A stretch of DNA of 64,000 bases, taken from Heliocidaris erythrogramma (Eukaryota > Echinodermata > Echinoidea > Camarodonta > Echinometridae). This document shows positions 11,301-23,511 of the stretch, one piece after another. A model generated the notes under the pieces. That model was not told the DNA's origin, ran no database searches, and worked only from the letters and a program-made list of their open reading frames with translations. Position 1 is the stretch's first letter. Each line of letters begins with the position of its first letter. The position numbers and the translations under genes were made by a program. The stretch lies in assembly GCA_025617745.1 (NCBI GenBank), contig CM046869.1, positions 11,179,168-11,243,167 of the forward strand, written 5' to 3'.

Positions 11301-14300
11301 CCTTAGGGCCCCGCACACAAAACATGCACATGGAAATGTAACATATATCATGGTACAACGCAAATGTTGAAACATTATCATAAATGAACATTTAAAGAGT
11401 GACACGTGACATCAAGTAACATGAACCGTCTAGCTTTGTAAGCTTTTTATATTACATGTTAAACCATTTTCACAAGTATAAAAAGAGAAATAAATTCAGG
11501 TTCCATAGGCTATTTTTTTTCTTTATGAAAAAGGTTTCAAGGTTTCTTTATTTTCCACAATGTCTGTTGTTGTTTTACATAACAAACACAAACATGTATA
11601 TTCAAGTTGATATAACATAATATCAAACAAAATTACGATAAGAAATGTTTACACAAATGGAATGAAGTCTTTACATATAATAAATAATTATACTATCATA
11701 ATTTCAGTAAAATTTGGCATAGTAAACATAACTTTAAAAAAACGTTTATTGCTTTTTATACACACTAAAACCAACCCCTCAATAATCTTTTGGTATTATA
11801 TGTATTTAAAACGATAATTATAATAGTGTTTATTAAAAAAATAAACTTATACAACTCAACTTTTCCTCCACCCCCCCCCCCCCCATCCACCCCCTGTCAT
11901 AATGTCCTTTGTTATTGTTTGTTTTTGTTTGTTTCGTTTTTGTGTTGGTTTTTTCTGTTTTTGTTTTGTTCTGTTTTGTTTTGGGTTGGGTTTTTGGCCT
12001 TTATTTTACTTCTTTGTGGATCCCTCATGTATAATTGCTTACAATTGCCTACAGTTTCCTGCTAAAATTAATTAATAATTGATACGCTCGAAACAATAAT
12101 ACACTCGAAATACATTTTTTTTTAAATTAAAATTTTGTATGTGCTTAAAAAATAACGTCTTCCCGTATTTTTGTTTGTTCAAATATTTTACAATCTAATC
12201 ATTCCAGGGGCCAGCGTTTTGTACAAGCTCTGCTTCTTTTGCTGGTCTCTTTTTTTCATTTCTTTTCTTACTTTAAATCACGCACTGGAATAACTATGTA
12301 CATGTATTTAAATCGTTTTATTATCTAAAATGATTCTAATGAGTAATATTGTTGTCATGCTTTTCTCCGGTATTCATGTTACCCATACACTCTGTTTGCT
12401 CTGATTACTTGCTGATTTGTGTTTTTATTATTACTGATTTGTATTTACATTATTATTGATTTGTATGTTGACTGCTGAAAAGAATTGAAGTAAAATAAAT
12501 CTAAATCTAAAAAATCTAAAAAATCTAAAGTTAAGGAGTCTATTGAAAAGCTCAGCTTGTATTTTATAGACCCCTTTGTGAGAGAAAAAAGTACTTACAA
12601 ATGCTCTGAATATATGCAAATATTACTAATAGAAACAAATGTTGCTATTTAGATCTAATTACTAGCCAGTCTGAGCACAAACGTATTTTATTTTCCTTAT
12701 TTGAAGATGTGCTGGGCTGCACCCGAATCATCGAATCTGTGGAGGATTGTAAGCGAGTTCTTGATCCGATCCTTGATAAGTCCAGAAGAGAGACCGTTGT
12801 CATTGGATTGGATTGTGAAGGTGTAAGACTAGGTAAGTGAATGTATACATGATTCTATTCAAGATACTGTTTGTAACCTTCATGAGTAAAAAGGGAAAGA
12901 CAAAAATGATTCCGCATAGATCGCTATTAAACTGCTTAAAAAGTATATTGGAATTGTTCAGGCAAAATGGTCAATTTACTACAACAACGAGAAGAAATAT
13001 ATCTCACAAAATATATCAGAGGTGAGTATATAAGTGGATAATGTACCCCATCCGTAACACTTATACCGTTACGGTATTTTCAAATAAGATTATATTTCAT
13101 AATTTGCTAGTATATCTCATTTTCCCTCTGCAGGCACAGAAGGAGGATGCCTGACTCTCGTGCAAATCTCCACCTGGGAAGGCAAAGCTTTCCTCTTCGA
13201 TGCTTTCAAAAATCCTCAGCTCCTCAAAGGGAACTCTAGCCTCAAGAAGATTCTAGAACATAATAACATCCTAAAGGTATGACGTCATCCCATCCATGCC
13301 ACTAGGTATTGGAAACAGCGGCAAGCAGGCACTTTGTCACTCCTGACAGATTTCCGACCAAAAATATATATATATAAAACTGCAGCCACTTTTTATTATA
13401 TTAGTAGTTAGCAGGTTATAGGGAATCATTTAGTAAGTCAATAATTACAAAAACATGAAAAGTGCACAATGAAAGGCACAAATTAGCCAATGGGCAATTC
13501 CAAGCAAAACAGGACATGGACCCCAGATTTCAAATCTGTCTGATCATATCAAATATTGTGTCATATTAATCGTAAATATCCAAATTTTTCATAATCTGTT
13601 AAAATTTTGAAATTTTCACAATTGTGAATACTGAAAATTTGCATTAATTATTAACATAATCTTTAAATCAATAATTGATGGCAAATATGATAAATTATAA
13701 AAGAAGAGTAAAGGTCATACTGATATGACTTGTTTGCTGAAATACACTTGATTCACAAAGTTTAAGGGGGTCCGCTCGCTATTCATAGAAAACGCTATTC
13801 ATTTAACACGCGTTGTGAATAGCGGTCCTTATGAATAGTTATGAATAGTGGTCCTTATGAATGGAGGTCCTCATGAATAGGGAGGTAATTTGTCTATGGT
13901 TTGCTCGCTATTTAGGACACCGCTATTCATACAAAACCGCTATTCATTTTAGTCACGTGTTATGGATAGCGGTCCTTATGAATAACGGTCCTTATTAATA
14001 GCGAGGTTACCCCAGTTTAAGTAACACAGTAACCAAGAGTAGCATTACTTTCTGTTCTGCATACTTCAGTAACCTTGAAACTATAACTAAAAAATAACAC
14101 CCGAAACACATGTTTTCAACTTATTTCCCAAAAGGACTATCATTTTGTTATGAAAGTTGAAAGTAAATAAAGTTACCTAATACCTATGTATGTGCTTTTG
14201 GTTTGAAGAGATATTTTACATATGAATTATGATATGATTAATTATGTCATTCCGTAACAAAATAATGTTACGGAATGACATCAAATTCAGTTTTGAATAA

Positions 14301-17300
14301 ATTAATTCAATCCTAAACCTAAACATTAGTTCAGCTTAAGATATCGGACTATTATAAACTAAAGCAGAGATGATGAGATCATTTTCTAGTGTGAAAATGA
14401 TATAAAGTTGAATCATTTGGATATTTTGGGTTTTTAGTACAAACCAAATGGGAAATGGTGTTTTCTTATTCAATTTGTTAATCAGATATATTTCTTTCCT
14501 CTATATTGGTTTGATTGTCCCGTATTTAAGTCCTAATGAAAAAAACAATAGAATACATGAGAAATCCTTAAAAAAATGAAATACATGCAAAATAAAATAG
14601 AATGTAATGACAAATCTTCTGAATGTCTTTTAAACTTTTTAGAAGCATTTTACACAAATGAATACTCTTCAGAATTTTTGAAAAATCTAATTATTAACAA
14701 AAATATGAATTTATCAATACAATTTGCATAAATTATAGTAGATTAATATACACCAATTGAATTATTTGTAACACAGATATATTAGGTCATCAAAAATTAT
14801 CAAATTGTTAACTCAATCTGTGTTTCAAACGATATTTTTACTAATTATTTACATAATATGAATTTTATGAACTATTTCCCATTGACCTTCAGAAGTCATT
14901 CTGTAACGGTCATTCCGTAACTTTGCTTCATTTCATAATTTGCATCATGTATCAAATTTTTTCAAATCAATTTTCAGTAACATGGTGACACATCAAAGTT
15001 AACATACTACAGAATGGCACAGCAATCATGAAAATCGGATGCATATTCGAAATTCACAGAGTTTGAGCAATGTTTATTGTGGTTGAAAAGTCATGTCCTT
15101 TTTGTGTCATTCCGTAACGAAGCAATATAATCGTTAATATTTCATAAATCTGATGAATGGTTGACATGAAACTCACAGTTCTGAAAGTTCCTCGTATTGG
15201 TTTAAGTATTGCAACAATTTGAAAATATTAATTATGGTATTCATATTATTCTTCTTTCAAACTTGAAAATATTTAGTGAATGTCATTCCGTAACGCTTGG
15301 AAATGCCCCCATACAGACACATTAGTTTTCAAAAGACTTTTCCTTCCCAAACTAGTCAACCCCTCCCCTCCGTAAAGCAAACTAGGACCCTCAAAAAGTG
15401 GCGTCTATAGGCCTAGTGATAGATCAATTAAACCGAGATGCCCCCCCCCCCCCCACCTGAGGCCAAGGTCTGGATACGCAACTGTTATCTTTCGTGCTTA
15501 TTGTTATAAGTTAGTTATTGCTCGGTAGATGCAATTCAGGTCCATTAGAATTAAAAGCTAAAAATTTTGCGAGTGCATTTCCATTTGAAATCGCTCAGTA
15601 AATTTGAATTCGAAAAATGCAATGAAAAGAACAACAAAAAGACAACTGAGAATCATTCACAATGAAAAATATACGGATTGGATTCTGATCAAGGATAGTA
15701 AAATATTGAAAACAGACAGTACAACAGAATGATTAAAATAATGATTAAAAAGAAAATTGAATCGCTTGTGAAATAATGAAGAAAAAATAAATGGAAACCA
15801 AATCGGGCAACCAACAATTAGGCCCGCGGTGAATAAGTGAATGATTAAATGGATTTGTGAACCATGCATTGTTCCCGTCAGAATAAATTTTGTTTTCATT
15901 CAATTTCAGGTGATCCATGACTGCAAATGTGACACTTATGCATTGTACCATGAGTTTGGTGTGATACTCAAGAACGTGTTCGATACGTCGGTAAGTTCTG
16001 AGATGTTAACAGTATGGTACAGCACGATACAGCACGATACTACAAAATACAGCACGATAAAGCACGATACAACACGAACTTTGAAGCTGTTCCTCCAGGT
16101 GGAATGGCTTTTCCAAGCTCTCAATGAACTGTAAACAGTTTTGTATTGTTTCTGGTGTATAGGGTGTGAAACCAGAATCAGAGTTTTGACAAACTATTAT
16201 GAAAAACAGTTTTGAAACGCTGCTTCACGGTACCCTGTTTATTGCTCTTTTCTCGAGGCAAATTCGGGCTCTGTGCGTTTTGTGAGTTTTTGAACTGTGT
16301 TTTAAAACCATGTTTCTGCAAAAAAAAAACAATGCTGCGGACACAACCGTGCTTTGAACTAAATGTGTATCAAAACGCTGATTCTAGCCTGAAAAATGGA
16401 GCTGTAAAAGCATCCATATAATATCTCCGCTTTTTCTAGTTTTCCAGGGAACAGTTTACCTAACCCGTACTCGGTATATAGAGCTCAATTTTATTTGCAA
16501 GTGCAAAACACAACAAAGTTTGATCTGGAGCGCTAGCATTTTCCAGAAATCACATGTTTGCCATCTTGTAGAAATACATCGTACAAGGAAATATCTACTT
16601 CCAGATTAATCATCCCCTCATATTTTTTTTTTTAGATCGCGATGACCACTTTAATGGAGCAACTGAACAGGTACCGATCCTACCGAATCGGCTTCAAAGC
16701 TCTCTGTGAGCTCCTTGGAGAGGGCGCCTCTCACAAAGATGATGACTTTGTGTGGAGAATGTTGCATACAGCAAATTTTTGGAAGATCCGACCTTTCAAA
16801 GAAGAGATGATCTACTACGCCGCATCTGATGCATTATGTTTGGTTCCTAGCGTCTACCTGAAACTCAACGGGTATTATGTTTTGACCATAATCTTCACTC
16901 ATTAATTCGGTTTTGATTTCTCTCTCGAAATTTAGAATCATTAAATTATTTGATAATGATATTTGGCCGAATAGATAACACGAATGCTTGCCTCTTTACA
17001 TAAATTATAGGGAAATCCAACCTTGATGGCAAGTTGTGCTGAAAGAAAGAGGGAAAATCGGAGAAGCAGATTGGTGAAAGTTTGAACGAAATAGGACAAG
17101 CAATAAGAAAGTTATTAATTTTGGAAAGTTGTAATCACTATACATATGGGAATTTCAAATCGGCTGAATCGGAAATATCACTGTGATGTAGTTGTGGACA
17201 ACTCCCCATTTGTTCCAACACACAGAATGACTAAAATTTCAGGGTTTTTTTCTCAAAATGTATTACTCAGTTGGATCTTTTTCTTTCATGAGGACCTATA

Positions 17301-18136
17301 ACAATATGCTATCTCCAATATATTTTGAGTACTGCCCTAAGGGTAAAAGCGCCTCGAAGAAAACCGCAAATTAATGATATTTTTGTGTACGACGAATTGG
17401 AGAGTTGACCGCCAATAATGTCACAATTGACTCTCCAAATTGCCAATTTGAGATTCTCATAGATTTAGTGATCTCATTAATTTTGTCAAACATCCATACA
17501 TTCTTATTCCTTGTCCGATTTGTTTCAAACTTTCACCATCCTGTTTTTCTTATTTTTCTGCTTTTACACAGATCATCTTATTACTAAGGCTGGATTGCCC
17601 TTAAAGTATTATGTTTTCTTCAAGCAAACCTAGAAAAAGTTTTCTGTATTCGTCTGTTTTCCCCTCTTACACCTTTCACAACACGACTTATATGCATTTG
17701 TTATATGCCATTTCAAATGATTTTGATCAGTTCTAGCTCATGCAGTGACAAAAATTAAAAATGCAGTGATAAAAAATATAGAAAATTATTCCCCTGTTTC
17801 CTTGACGGTTGCTGAAAATGAAATTGTGTTCTTGTGTTTTTAAGTGCAATAATGTAAAAAAATCAGGGTAAAGCACAATCGTTTTGAAAACTCAAAAATC
17901 ACGATAAGCTATTTTCATACAACTATGAGATCAAGTAATAGATGAATCATAACTTTCTCGATAACTGTATTCATATTTTGGCACTCACTTTTTGCAGTAT
18001 GATGACTCCAATTTGGCGGGATTTCTTCAAGTGGTCATGCAGGGCCACTATAGAAGGCATCCAGAAACCGCGTCAGCAAAGTGGCTACTATGGCAACAAC
18101 GCTCTCCGACAACAACTCCTTGGTTTTCAGTACTAA
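8314..18136 (+). CDS. Egalitarian/EXD1-like DEDDy 3'-5' exonuclease, copy B (six exons)
   Basis: Exons: 8314 (or 8334)-8761, 12707-12832, 13134-13276, 15910-15990, 16636-16871 and 17998-18136, joined with consistent phases (1, 1, 0, 0, 2) and stop TAA. Exon 1 encodes a helical region (REIAGRIISALLEIVP ... LERFIRSVPQYFKISG) resembling the N-terminal helix-turn-helix-like part of Egalitarian proteins, then a basic linker. Exon 2 has VVIGLDCEGVRL (ExoI, DxE). Exon 3 has LTLVQISTWEGKAFLFD. Exon 4 has VIHDCKCDT (ExoII). Exon 5 has YYAASDALCL (ExoIII, Y-x3-D). All four catalytic acids are therefore present, unlike vertebrate EXD1 as recalled. The C-terminus ends LLGFQY. The start is uncertain: ATG 8314 follows a TATA-like box, but TACAG/GAG at 8334 could be an acceptor from an unseen upstream exon. 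Exons 4-6 are clearly homologous to copy A. The likely role is an RNA-binding or RNA-processing protein. Confidence 0.75.
8848..9056 (+). mobile_element. tRNA-derived SINE in copy B intron 1
   Basis: A tRNA-like head (ATGGCTCAGTGGTAGAGC as A box, GGTTCGAAACC as B box, 8850-8924) is followed by an A-rich link, a short (ATATCA)n stretch and a terminal (ATT)n tract. This is the architecture of a Pol III SINE. The head differs from the SINEs at 24 kb, so it is another family. Confidence 0.6.
9057..10351. other. Copy B intron 1, no gene seen
   Basis: AT-rich intronic DNA. Around 9590-9770 the phrase GTGATCACTGA followed by a GGGGGA-containing stretch occurs twice (9598 and 9710 regions), suggesting a small duplicated repeat. 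10280-10320 is (TTCTA)n-like. No exon was recognised. Confidence 0.4.
10352..11076. mobile_element. Foldback element, family FB1, copy 1
   Basis: The left side (AAGAAACAGATCAATGAAA ... AAGAAAGTTATG) and the right side (CATAACTTTCTCATTTCTTG ... ACTAATCTGTTTCTG) are inverted copies. The ends pair as GTACCCTGTTAAT and ACAGGGTGGACCTCCCC. The same arms recur at 17.0, 49.5 and 54.0 kb. There is no ORF. An internal 18 bp direct repeat (AACATGACTAAAAAAAA) lies near 10715-10750. Confidence 0.6.
11077..12706. other. Remaining intron 1 of copy B, no gene seen
   Basis: AT-rich with a T-run-led stretch (11510-11700), a C run near 11871-11884, T/G-rich low-complexity DNA (11920-12000) and (AAATCTA)n-like repeats near 12500. 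Nothing coding until exon 2 at 12707. Confidence 0.4.
13766..14012. repeat. Clustered GAATAGCGGTCCT inverted repeats
   Basis: GCTATTCAT/ATGAATAGC occurs in both orientations many times, spaced by GGTCCTTATGAATAG units. The ends are themselves inverted (GGGGGTCCGCTCGCTATTCAT versus the complement of ATTAATAGCGAGGTTACCCC). It looks like a short terminal-inverted-repeat element whose interior was rearranged. Confidence 0.6.
14245..14280. repeat. Perfect 14 bp hairpin TGTCATTCCGTAAC
   Basis: TGTCATTCCGTAAC at 14245-14258 and its exact complement at 14267-14280 are separated by 8 nt. The same core recurs at about 14895, 14909, 15104 and 15281. Confidence 0.85.
16019..16078 (+). repeat. Short tandem AGCACGATAC repeat
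   Basis: About six imperfect copies of a 10 bp unit directly after the copy B ExoII exon. There is no equivalent after the homologous copy A exon. Confidence 0.8.
17009..17602. mobile_element. Foldback element, family FB1, copy 2
   Basis: Terminal repeats AGGGAAATCCAACCTT and AAGGCTGGATTGCCCTT are inverted. Inside are AAGCAGATTGGTGAAAGTTT ... AAGAAAGTTATTAATTTT on the left and ATTAATTTTGTC ... CAAACTTTCACCATCCTG on the right. It lies wholly within copy B intron 5 and explains much of that intron's extra length. Confidence 0.65.
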
Positions 18137-20759
18137 GTTGTTGGTGTTCGATACGCATCTGTATACTAATTTATCCAGAACAGTAATTTATAATGTTTTT
18201 GTTCTTATGATCTCATGATATATTTTTTGGCATTACAATGACTACAAAATAACATATTTTTAACATATTTATCCAGAAACGGAAAACAAACAAACAAACA
18301 AAAACAAACAAACACACAAACAACATCTAGATGTGATTGATTAATGGTAGTGTTACTAGAAAGAATCTTCCGCCAATGTTCCTTTCAAGAGATTTATCAT
18401 TTTTGGACGAAAGAAATGATAGCCCCGTGATCGCTCAAAGGCTGATTTAAGGCAACATGTCTGGCAATATCACTGTACTTGGATTTTTCTTGTTTAATTT
18501 AATTTCCTCAATAATTGTATATAATCGATTAAGCAATGTACGATCCCTTCGTGACCTTGTAAAACCGAACTGATGACCCCATGGGGTCATGACACTCTGG
18601 TGAAGAACACTGATCTAGAATGACGGAATATTTTGAGTACATGTAAGTGAAACGATAGTAATTGGGATATTTATCACAGGTTTTGGTGTCTCTTTCACTC
18701 AATTACAGTTGTAGAAACTGAAGGACATGTGTTTTTTTGATAATCTATTTGATTGTTTCTTACAGGGTGCTGTTTCAATTGAAAGCTCAGTACTACCAAC
18801 AAAATTGTAACCAAAATTATGATCGCTGTAACCAGGGCTGTAACAAATATTAATACTCCATTATGATTACAGTATGATGCATATATTGTGGAAGTATTTC
18901 ATTGCGTTTATGCACGGAATCATGGTTTGTCAGGTAACTGTCTAGTGTCTACATCTGATCTGTATGAAAAGGACAATTTTACTACACATTTTGAAAATGA
19001 ACATGCAACCCCAAAAATATTGAAATATATACCTAATACCTGAAGAAATCACATCCATTATGCATTGGAGGCGGAGGAAGAGAAAAAGAAAAGTTGGAAA
19101 ACAAGGAGAGAATGAGAATTATAGGTCATATTTAAACATGAATGCTGTGAATTGCGCCATGACATTCCTGAATCCCTGACTGTAGCATGAAGGGAGCATT
19201 TTTAATTTAAAAATATCATAAGGTAAATAAAACATCTGCTATTGTCAACAAAGTTATTGTTGTCTCAAATACCACACAGGGCGGGTTTTCCCATGTGGTT
19301 TTCCCCGGGTGGTCGTAGCGAGATAAACATTCATTATGATAAGAGCGAGATTACTTTGTTTTCCTTTATTCAATGATTGCATCACCCACTTTTTTATTGT
19401 TTAAAAAATAAATTAATTACAAAATTACAAAATAAATAAATAAATAAATAAATTTAAAAATTTTAAATTAAAAATAAAATAAAATAAAATAATAATAATT
19501 AATAATAATTTTTTTAAATAATCAAATTGTTACCAGATAATATTTCAATAGAATGTTACACCTATAGGTGGTATTAGGCAAGCGCCTATAGTACCTCCTT
19601 GGTTACACTGAGTGGGTTTTCCCATGCATGTGGTTTTCCCCGGCTGGTCGTGAGGGAGATAAACATTTATTATGATAACAATGAGCTTACCTTGTTTTCT
19701 TTTATTCGATGAATCCATCACCCAATTGTTTGTATTGTTTGTATCGTAACCCACCCCCCCCCCCCCCCTCTCTTAAAAAATATATTTCATTATGATTGTT
19801 TGAAGTTCCAGGCAATATTTTAACAAAATTAGATTATCAAGCAAATGTACCACTTTCAGACACAACTTGTCTGTTTTTGTTCTTGTCAGATAATATGCAG
19901 AATTGTGCACCGCCCCCCCCCCCCCCCGGACAAAGAATCCTAGATCCGCCACTGATTAGAAAACATCTTCCTACGCACCCATGATTGATTCCATATGATT
20001 TCAGTCATTTGTATTTTTCAGATACAATAGAACCATGCTCACATATTAAAGAGGTTACTCAAGCTTTTCGTGCCGTGGCCACAAATACTTTTCTTTTTCA
20101 ATCAGTCAACATAATTATGGTAAATACGTTAAGAACAGCAATTTAATGCCTGTATCTAGTGGTGGATTTGAATAAGGGGCACGTAAGGTAAATATTTTTG
20201 TTTTCTTCATATAAATGTAGAAGAACAACATGTCATTACGCCAGTTCCCTTATAGGGAGGAAGATGCAAGTAAAGGTCACCGATATAATTTGAATTAAAA
20301 GATAATAGAGGAAGGGGTTCTACCCGGTTCTACCCACCCACAAACCAACCAGAGCAAAATGGCCCCTTGCCCCCCCCCCCCCCCCCCCCCATGCCACAAC
20401 TGCGGAAATAAGACAGAAGCGTAACAATGGTGTACCAGATGGCGCATGAATCATGTCTGGTTTCGTACATGTACTTTATATTTATTGTCAACTTATTTCA
20501 GTTGGTGTATACTACTTTATGTTATATTGTAATGTTTTGTGTTTTGGATAACATGAGAAAAAAAATAAAAGTTTGAATTGAATTATGTTTTTATTATGTA
20601 AATTCTTTTTGCACAATTTTTAAAAAGTTTAAATTACGAAGTTATCTTAGACTAATTAATTCCAACATCATAAGAGGGGCATAATTATTATATGCATAGG
20701 GGCGGACTGGCCAAGGGAGGTTTGTGGAGTTTAATCAAAATTGATATAAGAGAATTTTA

Positions 20760-20764
<5 letters not shown>
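18137..20764. other. Intergenic, no gene seen
   Basis: AT-rich flank after copy B. It contains (CAAA)n near 18285-18325, an AATAAAT/TAAAA low-complexity block (19410-19500), a direct repeat pair (19281/19609) and C runs near 19757, 19913 and 20371. The sequence near 19945-19966 (CTAGATCCGCCACTG) is a hAT-like right end, with no left end identified. Confidence 0.5.
19281..19725. repeat. Pair of ~110 bp direct repeats
   Basis: About 19281-19387 and 19609-19725 share GGGTTTTCCCATG, TGTGGTTTTCCCCGG, TGGTCGT and a following AGATAAACATT...ATTATGATAA segment, then a conserved ATCACCCA. They are two diverged copies of one repeat. Confidence 0.6.

Positions 20765-20800
<36 letters not shown>
20765..20800. 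repeat. (TA)n microsatellite
   Basis: About 18 perfect TA units. A shorter one lies at about 21032-21046. Confidence 0.95.
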
Positions 20801-20801
<1 letters not shown>

Positions 20802-21183
20802 TATATATTGGACTATGCACTACATAGAGGTTTACAGTTCTGTTTCGTAAGAGCCCAGTGTAGTAGGCCCTCACTCTTCGGAAACTAAATGTAGAATGAG
20901 TCAGTCTTGGTTATTCAACCAACATATTCATTTAGTGGGGAAGTTGGATAATAAGTATTTTGTTTTGTGTCTGCATGAGCTGGCCAGTTCGATTCTTTTG
21001 TTAAGGGATGACAAAAGCGGCTTGTGGATGATATATATATATATATTCTACATAGAATACTGAATATAGATTCCAGTTGTGGGAATGATTACAAAATACA
21101 TCCACAGAGAATCCAATAAAATTACATGTAAGTGCTAAAAAGTGCAGGCACAAGAAGATGAAAGTAATTGTTCAGTCGCCAGA

Positions 21184-21237
21184 TGAATCATCATGAATCA
21201 TGAATCATGAATCATGAATCATGAATCATGAATCATC
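21184..21237. repeat. Tandem 7 bp TGAATCA repeat
   Basis: TGAATCA is repeated seven times, the last six head to tail. The unit is one base off the AP-1 palindrome TGA(C/G)TCA. Confidence 0.9.
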
Positions 21238-21257
21238 CGTCATATAACTCATTCATC

Positions 21258-21328
21258 TTAACTTGCCACGGTCGCTTCATCCTCTTCATCATCATCACTG
21301 TCGCAATCCATTGCATCATTAAGAAAAT
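21258..21328 (-). other. Weak candidate terminal exon (acidic tail)
   Basis: On the minus strand, a TGTGTGCAG acceptor is followed by an open frame ending in an acidic tail, DCDSDDDEEDEATVAS, then stop. No upstream exon was found and the protein is not recognised. It may be chance. Confidence 0.15.
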
Positions 21329-22376
21329 CTGCACACACTGAGTTGTAGAAATGTTTGACAGTATCATTATAAGTGAAGGAAAGAAGGAATTTTGTGTAAT
21401 TAATTCCCAGAAAAAAATGCCAAAAAGCTGGAAAGATTCTCACATAGAGTCTCTGGATAGATGGTTGTGTGGAGGCGCGTGATTGGTCATTCATGCCAAA
21501 AATCTATTCTCTTAGCCAATCAGGATGCAGGATAGATGAATGGATATAGGGCTTTTTGCAAGAAAAGTGTTTTGGATTTAGGGCCTTTTGAAAGAAAACA
21601 TAATTTTCATCTCATTTTTAAAAAAACTTCCTGAAACTTTTAGAAGTTGAAATATAGCCAGTTTGATGCACATGGTGAATGTCTATTAAGGCATATAAAA
21701 AAGTGCCATATGCTAAAAAAATGGATTTAGGGCCTTTTGCAAGTAAGCTCTTCATGTATATTATATTTGATTATGATTTTGGTAACATTTTAACCAGTTA
21801 CTCCAAATCAAAAAGTCAATTCATTAAAATGGATCATACGACCATATGTGATATCCATATCAGCCTCTTGGGAGAAATAGAAAATGATCCAATGAAAAAC
21901 AAAAAATATATCGGGTTTAATAAAGTGTTAAAACCCTTATTTCAAGAAATCCCCCATACTGAAGTGTATTTTGAGTGGTATTTACACATACTATATCTAT
22001 ATGAAGTTTCAGGGAACCACATTTCAATTTGCAGTTTCTGCTATTTCGTGGTCGCCCAATACCTTATCATTATATTTGTTTATACCTTATTCTGTTACAT
22101 GAAATGGCAATAAATTAATTCAAAGTCAAATGAGACAAAGAATATATTCTGTTCCTATTCAAAAATACTTAGAATAATACACATTTGAGCAGGAAAAAAA
22201 ATCCTTGATTTTTTTTTTTTTTTTTTTTTGTCCTTTTTTTTTTTGTGTGGTTAAATAATCAGCACACCATAAGACATTTTGGGATCAAAACCAGAAAATT
22301 TGTCTTGTTGACAATTCACAGGTTTACCTCCCCCTTAATAGACAGTCAACCTTAACGTTCACACACGGCATGTATC

Positions 22377-22462
22377 GCTGCGATGGCCGAGTGGTTAAGG
22401 CGTTGGACTCGAAATCCAATGGGGTTTCCCCGCGCATGCAGGTTCGAATCCTGCTCGCAGCG
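22377..22462 (+). tRNA. tRNA-Ser(CGA), copy 1 (long variable arm)
   Basis: The acceptor GCTGCGA pairs with TCGCAGC, discriminator G. The D-arm carries GGCCGAGTGGTTAAGGC. The anticodon loop CTCGAAA gives anticodon CGA (Ser). A long variable arm and T-arm GCAGG-TTCGAAT-CCTGC follow. It is 86 nt long because of an extra ATGC in the variable arm relative to copies 2 and 3. A T run follows as terminator. Confidence 0.85.
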
Positions 22463-22936
22463 GATTTTTTTTCACCTTCAAGATTGAGATAAATCCCCTG
22501 TTTGGGTCTTGTCACTCTTATTAGCTGGAAAGAAAACTGGGATCGAAGTTTTGCCATTTTGAGTGGTATTTACACAAATATATCTATATGAAGTTTCAGA
22601 GAACCACATTTCAATTTGCAGTTTCTGCTATTTCGTGGTCCCCCAATACCTTATCATTATATTTGTTTATACCTTATTCTGTTACATGAAATGGCAATAA
22701 ATTATTAATTCAAAGTCAAATAAGACAAAGAATATATTCTGTTCCTATTCAAAAATACTTAGAATAATACACATTTGAGCAGAAAAAAAATCCTTGATGT
22801 TTTGTGTGGTTAAATAATCAGCACACCATAAAGACATTTTGGGATCAAAACCAGAAAATTTGTCTTGTTGACAATTCACAGGTTTACCTCCCCCTTAATA
22901 TACAGTCAACCATGACGTTTACACACGGCATGTTTC

Positions 22937-23018
22937 GCTGCGATGGCCGAGTGGTTAAGGCGTTGGACTCGAAATCCAATGGGGTTTCCCCGCGCAGGTT
23001 CGAATCCTGCTCGCAGCG
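22937..23018 (+). tRNA. tRNA-Ser(CGA), copy 2
   Basis: The same fold as copy 1 with the standard 82 nt length. A boxes, B boxes and all stems are intact, followed by GGA and nine Ts for Pol III termination. Confidence 0.93.
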
Positions 23019-23511
23019 GATTTTTTTTTCACCTTCAAGATTGAGATAAATCCCCTGTTTGGGTCTTGTCGACAGTCTTATTAGCTGGAAAGAAAACTGG
23101 GATCAAAGTCTTGCCATTTTGAGTGGTATTTACACATAATTATATAGGCCTATCTATATGAAGTTTCAGGGAACCACATTTCAATTTGCAGTTTCTGCTA
23201 TTTCGTGGTCGTCCAATACCTTATCATTATTTTGTTTATACCTTATTCTGTTACATGAAATGTCAATAAATTCATTCAAAGTCAAGTGAGACAAAGAATA
23301 TATTCTGTTCCTATTCAAAAATACTTAGAATAATACACATTTGAGCAGGAAAAAAATCGGATTCCTTGATTTTGTTTTTGTGTGGTTAAATAGTCAGGAC
23401 ACCATAAGACCTTTTGGGATTAAAACCAGAAAAATTGTCTTATTGACAATTCAAAGGTTTACCTCCCCTTTAATATACAGTCAACCTCAACGTTCACACA
23501 TGTCGTGTATC

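Larger units (their letters stand above)
13277..15909. other. Copy B intron 3, with palindromic motif clusters
   Basis: A 2.6 kb AT-rich intron holding the inverted-repeat cluster at 13766-14012, repeated CATTCCGTAAC motifs (14245-15295) and a C run near 15441-15455. Minus-strand ORFs near 15657-15951 overlap exon 4 antisense and are not genes. Confidence 0.5.

Noticed and set aside
21679-22113. 144-codon ORF as a gene
   Set aside because: It runs into the tandem repeat unit, whose other copies do not keep the frame; composition is AT-driven.
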